A stretch of DNA of 15,858 bases from Citricoccus sp. WCRC_4 (GTDB lineage: Bacteria; Actinomycetota; Actinomycetes; Actinomycetales; Micrococcaceae): positions 1 through 15,858 of the forward strand of contig JAPFFX010000392.1 of the NCBI GenBank assembly GCA_026645375.1. The letters are read 5' to 3'. This document shows, one piece after another, positions 1 to 6,970 of this stretch; position 1 is the first letter of the stretch, and the number at the start of each line of letters is the position of its first letter. The notes below the pieces were generated by a model that had not been told where the DNA came from, made no database searches, and saw only the letters and a list, made by a program, of their open reading frames with translations. The position numbers and the translations under genes were made by a program.

Positions 1-976
1 CGCCAATCCCCGGAGCAGGGGCTGTACCGGCTTCAGGGTCAGCGTTGATGTACATGCGCGGGACCCCAAAGCGCTTGCCGGCCAGGACGCGAACGGCTGC
101 GGCCCGGTCCGGTGCGGCCAGCTCCAGGTAGGAAGCAGGGCGCACCTCGGATGCCTTGGGCAGTTCGACCCATGGCTGCATCCGCCAGAAGTCCCCGCGG
201 GTCTCCGCGTCATCAGCTACTACACCGTCAAGGACCTCCATGAGGTCCGCCATGGTACGGGTGTGCGGTACCACCACGTCCATGGTGGGCACCAGCGGCC
301 AGTTGCCGCGCACGGAGATCACCCCGCGGGAGGGGGTGTAGGCGCACAGCGCGTTGCAGGAGGCGGGGGCCCGTCCGGAGGACCAGGTCTCCTCGCCGAG
401 GCCGAAGGCGCCGAGGCTCGCGGCCGTGGCCGTCCCGGAGCCGTTCGAGGATCCGGAGGCGAAGGCACTGGTGAGGTAGTCGGGGTTGTAGGGACTCTCC
501 GCCCGGCCGTACAGGCCGCGCTGCATTCCCCCGTTGGCCATGGGCGGCATGTTGGTCAGCCCCAGCAGGACGGCCCCGGCGTCCCGCAGCCGCTCGATGG
601 TGAAGGCGTCCCACTGGGCCACCAGGCCGGCGAACGCCGGTGACCCAGCCGCCACGGTCAGCCCGCGGGCCATGAACGAGTCCTTCGCGGTGTAGGGGAT
701 GCCGTCCAGCGGTCCCCGCACCGCGCCGGCGGCGCGTCGCTCGTCCGAGGCGCGGGCCTCCGCCAGGGCCCGGGGGTTGTCCACGATCACGGAGTTCAGC
801 GGGATGCCACCATCGGGGGCCCGGTTCTCGGCCACCGTGCCGGAGGCGGGCTGCGCCGGCCGGTCATAGCGCTCGATGCGCGCCCGGTAGGCGTGCACCA
901 GCTCCACGGCGGTGGTGCGACCGGACTCCAGGGCCGCCCGGAGCTCCGCGATGGACTTCTCGGTGACCTCAAACAT
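1..976 (-). CDS. Amidase-signature family hydrolase (partial, C-terminus beyond window)
   Basis: The gene reads leftward from an ATG at 976 and runs off the window after 325 residues. The amidase-signature Ser-cisSer-Lys triad is visible. Lys98 lies in YTAKDS, the cis-Ser is Ser176 in SGSSNGSG, and the nucleophile is Ser200 in ETWSSGRAP. The Ser176-Ser200 spacing of 24 equals that in fatty-acid amide hydrolase (217/241). The family hydrolyses carboxamides in the cytoplasm; the substrate cannot be read from sequence. The start overlaps the end of agmatine deiminase by 8 bp, so translation is probably coupled. A second in-frame ATG lies two codons upstream (982), but MFEVTEKSIAELR looks like the family's normal N-terminus. 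By inference it may cleave N-carbamoylputrescine or another amide in the polyamine route. Family assignment is firm; the role is speculative. Confidence 0.9.
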   Translation of the reverse strand, partial: MFEVTEKSIAELRAALESGRTTAVELVHAYRARIERYDRPAQPASGTVAENRAPDGGIPLNSVIVDNPRALAEARASDERRAAGAVRGPLDGIPYTAKDSFMARGLTVAAGSPAFAGLVAQWDAFTIERLRDAGAVLLGLTNMPPMANGGMQRGLYGRAESPYNPDYLTSAFASGSSNGSGTATAASLGAFGLGEETWSSGRAPASCNALCAYTPSRGVISVRGNWPLVPTMDVVVPHTRTMADLMEVLDGVVADDAETRGDFWRMQPWVELPKASEVRPASYLELAAPDRAAAVRVLAGKRFGVPRMYINADPEAGTAPAPGIG

Positions 977-2057
977 CCCCATCGACCGTCCCGCGCGGGG
1001 GCGGCGTGCCCCGGTCCGTGCCCGCGGCCGGCTGCTGCTGGGTGATGCAGTGGATGCCGCCGCCGAAGGCGAAGATGTCCCGGGCGTCCACGAGCTCCAC
1101 GGTGCGTCCCGGGTAGGCCTCGCCGAGGATCCCGGCGGCCCGCGCGTCGGCCTCGGGGTCGCCGAAGGCGCAGAGGATCACGGCGCCGTTGGCCACGTAG
1201 TGGTTGATGTAGGAGTAGTCGACCCATCCCTCGGCGTCGCGCAGCGCGGACGGGGCGGGGACGTCCACCACGCTCAGCGGCCGGCCCTGGGCATCGACCG
1301 CGCCGTCCAGCTCCTCGCGCAGCAACCGGGTGACCTGGTGGTCCGGGTGCCCGGGGTCGTCCTGGCGGTGCAGCAGCACGGTGCCGGATTCCGTGAAGGA
1401 CGCGACGATGTCCACGTGCCCGCGGGTGCCGAAGCCGTCGTAGTCCCGGGTCAGCCCGCGCGAGAGCCAGACCGCGTGGGTGGTGCCCAGCTGGGCGTGG
1501 ATCTCGGTCTCCACCGCGGACCGGGTCAGGCCCGGGTTGCGGCCAGGGTCCAGTTGCACGGTGTCCGTCAGCAGGACCGTCCCTTGGCCGTCGACGTGGA
1601 ACCCGCCGCCCTCGTTGACCAGCCGGGAGTCCCGCACCGGGGCCTCCGCGTGGTGGGCGACGGCGGCGGCGAGGTGCCGGTCGTGGCCCCACCGGGCCCA
1701 GGACTGGGCTCCCCAGCCGTTGAAGACCCAGTCGACCGCCGAGAGCCCGCCGTCAGGGTCCAGGGTGAACGTCGGCCCGGAGTCGCGCATCCAGGCGTCG
1801 TCCAGGGCGGCGGTGAGGATCTCGACGTCGGACCCGAGCAGGTCCCGGGCCGCGGCCTCGTCCTGCGGGTGGGACACCACCGTGACCGGCTCGTACCGGG
1901 CGATCGTGTGCGCCACGGACGTCCAGGCGGTGCGGGCCCGCCCCAGGCCCTCCGAGCCCGGGGCGCCGAACGTGTCGTTGGAGGTGGGGAAGGACATCCA
2001 GGTGCGCTCGTGGGGTGCCCATTCCGGGGGCATGACCGGAGGATTGAGGGAGGGCAT
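969..2057 (-). CDS. aguA: Agmatine deiminase (agmatine iminohydrolase)
   Basis: This 362-residue protein has the length and motifs of bacterial agmatine deiminase (Porphyromonas-type peptidyl-arginine deiminase family). The family converts agmatine to N-carbamoylputrescine and ammonia in the cytoplasm through a covalent Cys intermediate. Visible motifs are PPEWAPHERTWMSFP at the N-terminus, DDAWMRDSGPTF (Asp92), NEGGGFHVDG (148-157), TRGHVDIVASF (His214, Asp216) and FGGGIHCITQQ with the catalytic Cys337. The ATG at 2057 is chosen because MPSLNPPVMPPEW is the family N-terminus; the frame stays open far upstream but only as a shadow of the permease gene. The ATG shares one base with the permease stop (TGATG), and its own stop lies inside the amidase start region. 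The usual partner AguB (nitrilase-type) is not in the window. Confidence 0.93.
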   Translation of the reverse strand: MPSLNPPVMPPEWAPHERTWMSFPTSNDTFGAPGSEGLGRARTAWTSVAHTIARYEPVTVVSHPQDEAAARDLLGSDVEILTAALDDAWMRDSGPTFTLDPDGGLSAVDWVFNGWGAQSWARWGHDRHLAAAVAHHAEAPVRDSRLVNEGGGFHVDGQGTVLLTDTVQLDPGRNPGLTRSAVETEIHAQLGTTHAVWLSRGLTRDYDGFGTRGHVDIVASFTESGTVLLHRQDDPGHPDHQVTRLLREELDGAVDAQGRPLSVVDVPAPSALRDAEGWVDYSYINHYVANGAVILCAFGDPEADARAAGILGEAYPGRTVELVDARDIFAFGGGIHCITQQQPAAGTDRGTPPPRGTVDGDV

Positions 2058-3625
2058 CAGATCGTCAGTCCCTCGCCGGCGGTGTCCCGCGTGGACTCGG
2101 TGGTCTCCAGGGTCTCCCCGCGGAAGTAGGCCGGGTGGCGCAGCCGGGTCCACAGCATGAGCACCACGCCCAGGACGAGCACGCCCATGCCCAGGACGAA
2201 CACCATGCCGACCCCGCCGATCGAGGACCCGGAACCGTAGTCCGGGCTGATCGAGTCCACGGCGGTCTGGAAGAACATGACCAGCAGGACCGCGCCGCCG
2301 ATGAGCGGGAAGAGGAACTTGAACACCACGTTGTGGGCCGAGGTGAACAGTTCGCGGCGGAAGTACCAGACGCAGGCCAGGGCCGTGATGCCGTAGTAGA
2401 AGCAGATCATCAGGCCCAGGGCGGTGATGGTGTCCCACAGGGCGTTCTCGCTGAGCAGGCGGGTGATCGTGTAGAAGCCACCGGCGGCCACGGCTGAGGA
2501 GATGGTGGCCACCGAGGGCGTGCGGAACCGGGGGCTGATGCGGGAGAACGTCGGCGGCAGGGCCCGGTAGTACCCCATGGCCAGCAGCGTGCGCGAGGGG
2601 GAGATCATCGTGGACTGCAGGGAGGCGAAGGACGAGGACATGATCGCGATGGACATCAGCAGGGCGAACGGGCCCATCACCGGACTGGCGAGCACCGCGA
2701 ACAGCGACTCCTGGTTGTCCGGATTGCCGGCGCCCAGGCCCTCCGTGCCGATGCCGGCCCAGGCGATGACGGCCAGCGAGCAGAGGGTGTAGATCGCCAT
2801 GATGATCAGCACGGTCAGGGTGGCCGCCCGCCCGGAGGTGCGCTGGGGGTCCTTGGTCTCCTCGTTCATGGTCAGGGTGGTGTCCCAGCCCCAGAACAGG
2901 AAGATGGACAGCGAGATGCCGGCGGCGACGATGGAGAAGTCATCGAAGCTGAACGGGTTGAACCAGTCGATGCTGATGGGAGTGGGGTCGAAGCCCTCCC
3001 CGTTGGCCGCCTGCACGAGGGCCGCCACGGCGAAGCCGCCCAGCACCAGCAGCTGGAAGCCCACGAGGACGTACTGGATGTGCTGGGTGGACTTCAGCCC
3101 GCGGTAGGAGATCCAGGCCGCCACCGCGATGAACACCAGGGTGGTGGGGATGTTGATCCACAGGTTGTCCGTCAGTTCGGCCAGCGCCGGATTGCCGAGG
3201 ATCTGGGCCAGCAGCAGGTAGAAGAAGTCCACCGCCACGGCGGCCAGGTTGGACAGCACGATCACCGTGGCGGCGATCAGGCCCCAGCCGCCCATCCAGC
3301 CGATCCAGGGGTTGAAGGCCTTGGTGGCCCAGGTGAAGGACGTCCCGGAATCGGGCACCCGCGCATTGAGTTCGCGGTAGCCGAAGGCCACCAGCAGCAT
3401 GGGCAGGAAGCCGAGCAGCAGGATGGCCGGCACGTGGGTGCCGACCACGGAGATGGTGGGCCCGAGTCCGGCGGTCAGGGTGTAGGCCGGGGCGATGCAG
3501 CCCACGCCGATCACGACGGCGCCGATCACCCCCACCTGGCCGCGGGCCAGTCCCTTGGCGGAGACCGCCCGGTCATCGGTGTGCCGGGTCGGCACGGTGT
3601 TCGCAGCGCTCATGTCAGTGGTCAC
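2057..3625 (-). CDS. APC-superfamily amino acid/polyamine permease
   Basis: The protein has 522 residues and about twelve hydrophobic segments. The first carries the APC glycine-rich pattern (GAVVIGVGCIAPAYTLTAGL, about 35-54), followed by FGYRELNARVPDSGTSFTWA near 81-100, a typical APC TM2-TM3 sequence. The family imports amino acids or amines by proton symport or exchange across the cytoplasmic membrane. Its position between a putrescine-oxidase-like gene and agmatine deiminase suggests agmatine, putrescine or GABA as substrate, but this is inference. The first possible start is a GTG at 3625, overlapping the stress-protein gene by 11 bp. The ATG at 3613 (residue 5), just after that gene's stop and 11 nt from a GAAAG, is a reasonable alternative. 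The 3' end overlaps agmatine deiminase by one base. Confidence 0.9.
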   Translation of the reverse strand: MTTDMSAANTVPTRHTDDRAVSAKGLARGQVGVIGAVVIGVGCIAPAYTLTAGLGPTISVVGTHVPAILLLGFLPMLLVAFGYRELNARVPDSGTSFTWATKAFNPWIGWMGGWGLIAATVIVLSNLAAVAVDFFYLLLAQILGNPALAELTDNLWINIPTTLVFIAVAAWISYRGLKSTQHIQYVLVGFQLLVLGGFAVAALVQAANGEGFDPTPISIDWFNPFSFDDFSIVAAGISLSIFLFWGWDTTLTMNEETKDPQRTSGRAATLTVLIIMAIYTLCSLAVIAWAGIGTEGLGAGNPDNQESLFAVLASPVMGPFALLMSIAIMSSSFASLQSTMISPSRTLLAMGYYRALPPTFSRISPRFRTPSVATISSAVAAGGFYTITRLLSENALWDTITALGLMICFYYGITALACVWYFRRELFTSAHNVVFKFLFPLIGGAVLLVMFFQTAVDSISPDYGSGSSIGGVGMVFVLGMGVLVLGVVLMLWTRLRHPAYFRGETLETTESTRDTAGEGLTI

Positions 3626-4526
3626 TTTCAGCAGTGGCGGGGCCGGTGTGGGCGGCGGGCACGACCACCACCGGGACCGGGACGGTGCGCAGCATCTTCG
3701 CGGCGGTGCTGCCCAGGAACAGCCGGCCGCGGGCGGCCAGCCGGGAGGAGCCCACGATGACGACGTCGTCGGGCTCCCACTCGAGGTGGGCCATGGCGTG
3801 GTCCACGGTCGGCCCGGAGGCGACCAGCGTGGTGGCCCGGCCCTGGTCGAGCATCTCGGCCGCCTCGTCGGCGAGCCGCCGGTTCGCGTACTGGGTGACG
3901 GAGGCCAGGACGTCCTCGTGGTCGGTTCCGGTGCCCGGGCCGGAGCCCTCCTCGGCCCGGTCCAGCAGCATGAGGGAGACCAGCCGCAACGGCACGGACC
4001 GGCGACGGGCTGCCTGGATGCCCAGGCCGACGACGTCGACGGCTCCCGGTCGCGGGCCGAACATGGCCGTCAGCCGGCCCACCGGTCCGCTGTGCTCGTA
4101 TCCGGCCGGGGCCAGGGCCACCGGGATCGGCGCGGTGTGCAGGAGGGTGGTCGCGACCGAGCCGAGGCGGTACCGCCGCAGCAGTCCTCCGCTGCGGCCG
4201 CCGATGACGATCATCGAACAGTCCAGTTGCCCGGCGGCGGCCAGCAGCCCCTCGGCGTCCGACTCGGCGGTGACCACGTGGCCGGTGGCCGGGACGTCAT
4301 CCGGGATGGAGGCCAGTGCCTCGTCGAGCCAGGCGCCCAGCTGTTCCTCGAGGATGCTGCCGTAGCCGCCGGCCGGCGGATAGATGCCGGCGTAGGCGCT
4401 GTCCATCGGGGCGATCATCACCACGTGCAGGTGGGCGTCCTGCTCGCGCGCCAGGGCGATGCCCAAGTGCAGGGCGTCCCGTCCGGTGGAGGTCGCCAGG
4501 TAGCCGACCAGCAGGTGTCGCGTCAT
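3615..4526 (-). CDS. Tandem-domain universal stress protein (UspA family)
   Basis: The protein has 303 residues and two Usp domains, about 1-143 and 160-292. The domain ends are recognisable by MIVIGGRSGG...LGS (105-123) and VVIVGSSRLAARGRLFLGS (255-273), each followed by a hydrophobic strand (PIPVALAP, PVPVVVVP). The ATP-binding G-2X-G-9X-G-S/T pattern is imperfect in both. Domain 1 has one residue fewer between the glycines, and domain 2 has Arg263 where the second Gly is expected, so ATP binding is uncertain. The ATG overlaps the amine oxidase stop as ATGA. Its location inside an amine-catabolism operon suggests a link to stress from amine oxidation (H2O2, aldehyde), but the biochemical role of such proteins is generally undefined. 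Confidence 0.88.
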   Translation of the reverse strand: MTRHLLVGYLATSTGRDALHLGIALAREQDAHLHVVMIAPMDSAYAGIYPPAGGYGSILEEQLGAWLDEALASIPDDVPATGHVVTAESDAEGLLAAAGQLDCSMIVIGGRSGGLLRRYRLGSVATTLLHTAPIPVALAPAGYEHSGPVGRLTAMFGPRPGAVDVVGLGIQAARRRSVPLRLVSLMLLDRAEEGSGPGTGTDHEDVLASVTQYANRRLADEAAEMLDQGRATTLVASGPTVDHAMAHLEWEPDDVVIVGSSRLAARGRLFLGSTAAKMLRTVPVPVVVVPAAHTGPATAESDH

Positions 4527-6079
4527 CGGTGTGCTGCCTCCGTGAGGGCCGGCCGGCCGGCGTGGTCGAGGATCTGCCGTGCCGCGGCCTCGCCCATGCG
4601 CACCGCACCGTCCACGTGCTGGTAGCCCTCGGCGGCGATGTCCGAGCAGGCGTAGTGGATGGGCCCGGTGGGCCGGTTCTGCAGGTGGCCCCAGCGGTGC
4701 AGCCCGCCCAGGTCGTAGCTGGCCGCGTAGGCGCCGCGGGTCCATTCCTCGGCCGCCATGTCCGAGAGGTAGAAGGCGATCGGTTCCAGGGTCTTCGGTC
4801 CCAGGTAGGCGGCCATCGCCTCGAGGATCTCCCGCTTGCGCTCCTCGGGGGGCAGCGACCACATCCGCTCGGCGTGCACATCCGAGATGAACCCCACCAG
4901 GGTGCCGCAGGGGTCCTCCGTCCCGGGTTCGCCGCCGGCGAGGTTGGGTCCGTAGTTCGTGTTGTCGTAGACCTCCGGCACCAGTCGCCCACCCCCGAAG
5001 CCGGTGCCGGACAGGCCCTCGGCGCGCCAGAACGGGGTCTCGTAGACGGCGTGGACCTTGATGACCAGGCCCATCGAGAGGTGCTGATGGGCGACGTGGT
5101 GCTCCCGCGGCAGGGGAGGGGTGAACTGGATGCGCGAGTAGAGGTTCGGCGGGACGGCCAGCACCGCGTTCCGCGCCCGGACGACCACGCGGTCGGAATG
5201 GGCGACCACCCGGCCGGGTGCGCCGTTCTCCGGCACGCCGTCGCGCACGTCCGCCGCGATGCCGTTCAGCGGATCCGCGGTGGTGGGATCCGGGGCGGCC
5301 CACTCCAACTGCCGCACGGGGGAGGACAGGTAGAGGTCCTCGCCGATCTCCTCCGCCAGCGTCTGGGAGACGGTCTGCATCCCGCCCACCACGCGCCGGT
5401 CCAGGATGAAGTCCTCGTCCACCAGGTTCGAGAAGGATCCCGCCGAGGCCGCCATGAGCACGGCCTGCAGCGTGGAGAAGGCGTAGGAGGGCTTGGTGAG
5501 CATGCCGGAGGCGACGTAGATCGAGACGTTGTCGATCGCCTCCTGGTCGTCCGACTGGTTGCTGAGCCAGGTCCGGAAGGAGATGGAGTCGAGCTCGGCC
5601 GCACGGTCCGCGGCCCACGGCTCGCTGGCCCCGACCTCCGCGGCGAGTCCGTCCAGCAGCCCGATCAACCGCTCCATCTCGGCGGCGGTCCGGTCGGACA
5701 CGGGCAGGCGGTCACCCGTGTAGGTGTGCCGCGTCCCGTCCGGCGCCACGTAGACGGAGGCGCCGTCCCGGTAGCGAGGGAAGGTCTCCAGGCCCAGCTC
5801 GTCGACGAGGTCGATCAACCGGGTCTGGTCCGGGGAGATCCACTGTCCGCCGATCTCGATGAAGTGGTCCCGGCCGGCGTCGTCCTTCACCCTGCCGTTC
5901 CACGTCCGTCCCCCGACGCGGGCACGGGCCTCCAGGACGGCCACGCTGCGGCCGGCCTGACGGAGGGTGCGGGCGGCCACCAGGCCGGCCGGTCCCGCCC
6001 CGATGACCACCACGTCGCGGTCGATCGTCGGGACAGTTCCTGAGGCGTCGTCAGTGCGTTCGGGGGTGGTGGTACTCAT
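4523..6079 (-). CDS. FAD-dependent amine oxidase, putrescine-oxidase-like
   Basis: This 518-residue flavin amine oxidase has an N-terminal Rossmann motif VVVIGAGPAG (23-32), VLEAR (48-52) for the FAD ribose, RVGGRTW (54-60), IGGQWISPDQT (76-86), and a C-terminal FAD motif in modified form (SDIAAEGYQHVDGAVRMGE). The family oxidatively deaminates amines with O2, giving aldehyde, ammonia and H2O2. IGGQWISPDQT and the context (agmatine deiminase, permease, polyamine ABC importer nearby) favour putrescine oxidase, giving 4-aminobutanal. Tyramine or another monoamine remains possible. Start: the ATG at 6079 has GGGAG seven bases upstream, and upstream in-frame starts lie within the control region. 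It is the first gene of the leftward operon; the next gene overlaps it by 4 bp (ATGA). A 19-bp inverted repeat 15 bp upstream of the start is the likely operator. Confidence 0.9.
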   Translation of the reverse strand: MSTTTPERTDDASGTVPTIDRDVVVIGAGPAGLVAARTLRQAGRSVAVLEARARVGGRTWNGRVKDDAGRDHFIEIGGQWISPDQTRLIDLVDELGLETFPRYRDGASVYVAPDGTRHTYTGDRLPVSDRTAAEMERLIGLLDGLAAEVGASEPWAADRAAELDSISFRTWLSNQSDDQEAIDNVSIYVASGMLTKPSYAFSTLQAVLMAASAGSFSNLVDEDFILDRRVVGGMQTVSQTLAEEIGEDLYLSSPVRQLEWAAPDPTTADPLNGIAADVRDGVPENGAPGRVVAHSDRVVVRARNAVLAVPPNLYSRIQFTPPLPREHHVAHQHLSMGLVIKVHAVYETPFWRAEGLSGTGFGGGRLVPEVYDNTNYGPNLAGGEPGTEDPCGTLVGFISDVHAERMWSLPPEERKREILEAMAAYLGPKTLEPIAFYLSDMAAEEWTRGAYAASYDLGGLHRWGHLQNRPTGPIHYACSDIAAEGYQHVDGAVRMGEAAARQILDHAGRPALTEAAHR

Positions 6080-6093
6080 CGTCGGGCTCCCAT

Positions 6094-6112
6094 AAATGAA
6101 TAACATTCGTTT
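6094..6112. promoter_or_regulatory. Candidate TetR-family operator (inverted repeat)
   Basis: AAATGAAT-AAC-ATTCGTTT forms an imperfect palindrome: 8-base arms around a 3-base centre with one mismatched pair. It is strikingly AT-rich in a very GC-rich background. It lies in the 152-bp gap between the divergent amine oxidase and TetR genes, 15 bp upstream of the amine oxidase ATG. A repressor bound here would block that promoter or early elongation. Assignment to the adjacent TetR protein is inference. No second copy was noticed in the window. Confidence 0.6.
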
Positions 6113-6231
6113 TGTGACACAGTACACGTTCCCGTGGGTGCCGCCAAGGGTTCAGGAAGGCTCCTCGTAGACTGATCGGGGTGCCCATCCGGGCGCCCAG
6201 ACCGTAGGCAACGGGGGATGGAGGGTGCGAC

Positions 6232-6954
6232 ATGGCCGGATCCCGGCGGCAGGCCGGGCGGCCGGTGACTCCCGTGCTGAGCCGGGAGCGGATCGCCCAG
6301 GCGGCGCTGGAGCTGGTGACCCTCGACGGGGCCGACAGGCTGACGATGGCGGCGCTGGCCCGGCACCTGGGGGTGGCGGCGTCCGCGCTCTACAACCACA
6401 TCGGCGGCAAGGCCGACCTCACCGCCCTGCTGCAGGACGCCGTCATGGGGAGCGTGGACGTCAGTTCACTCCAGGCCTTCCGGGAGGGGACCGGATCGCT
6501 CGAGTCGGCGCTCGCAGACTGGGCGAGGTCCTACCGGGACGTCTTCGCCGCGCACCCCACGCTGATCCCGCTCATCGCCACCCTGCCGATCTCCGGGGCT
6601 CCGGCCACCCGGCGGATGTACGACGTCGTGGCGGCCGCCCTGGGCCACGCGGGGGTGCCCGACCAGCGGGTGGTGCCGGTCATCATCGCCTTCGAGTCGT
6701 TCCTGTTCGGATCGGCCATGGACGTGCACGCCCCGGCCTCCATCTTCACCTCCCAGCCCGGCGAATCCGATGCGCCGAACTTCCAGCGGACCGTGGACTC
6801 CTTCACGGCCACGCTCGCGGCCGGTGACGAGGGGGCGGGTACCGCCGGGCAGGACGCCGTCCCGGAGGCGGCCCAGCGGAACCCCTACGCGGACGCGCCC
6901 TTCGAACTCGGACTCGACGCCCTGGTCCGGGCCACCCTGCGGCTCGTGCCCTGA
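6232..6954 (+). CDS. TetR-family transcriptional regulator
   Basis: The protein has 240 residues. An N-terminal helix-turn-helix spans about residues 17-63, containing RERIAQAALELV, LTMAALARHLGVAASALYNH and GGKADL, the pattern of TetR DNA-binding domains. The C-terminal part is the variable ligand-binding domain and resembles the larger tetracycline-repressor-like C-terminal class more than short QacR types. The ATG at 6232 is preceded by GGAGG with a 7-base gap. It is transcribed away from the amine oxidase operon, and the palindrome between the two genes suggests it represses that operon and perhaps itself. The inducer could be a polyamine or an aldehyde product, but the sequence does not show it. 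The gene ends 13 bp from the convergent oxidoreductase gene with no terminator hairpin visible between them. Confidence 0.9.
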   Translation: MAGSRRQAGRPVTPVLSRERIAQAALELVTLDGADRLTMAALARHLGVAASALYNHIGGKADLTALLQDAVMGSVDVSSLQAFREGTGSLESALADWARSYRDVFAAHPTLIPLIATLPISGAPATRRMYDVVAAALGHAGVPDQRVVPVIIAFESFLFGSAMDVHAPASIFTSQPGESDAPNFQRTVDSFTATLAAGDEGAGTAGQDAVPEAAQRNPYADAPFELGLDALVRATLRLVP

Positions 6955-6970
6955 CCACGTGCCCTGATCA
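6945..6970. repeat. 13-bp tandem duplication at a convergent gene junction
   Basis: Two adjacent copies of CGTGCCCTGACCA / CGTGCCCTGATCA match at 12 of 13 positions. The first copy holds the TetR stop codon. The second contains TGATCA, whose complement supplies the oxidoreductase stop. It is probably a small replication-slippage duplication. Confidence 0.7.

Noticed and set aside
969..1010. A terminator-like GC palindrome at the agmatine deiminase/amidase junction (CCCGCGCGGG near 990-1000)
   Set aside because: It is a short GC palindrome inside coding sequence, with no T-run, at a translationally coupled overlap where termination would make no sense.
6080..6127. An upstream start for the amine oxidase (16 more codons)
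   Set aside because: It would place the start inside the palindrome and lacks a ribosome site. The ATG at 6079 has GGGAG at good spacing and precedes the normal FAD-domain lead.
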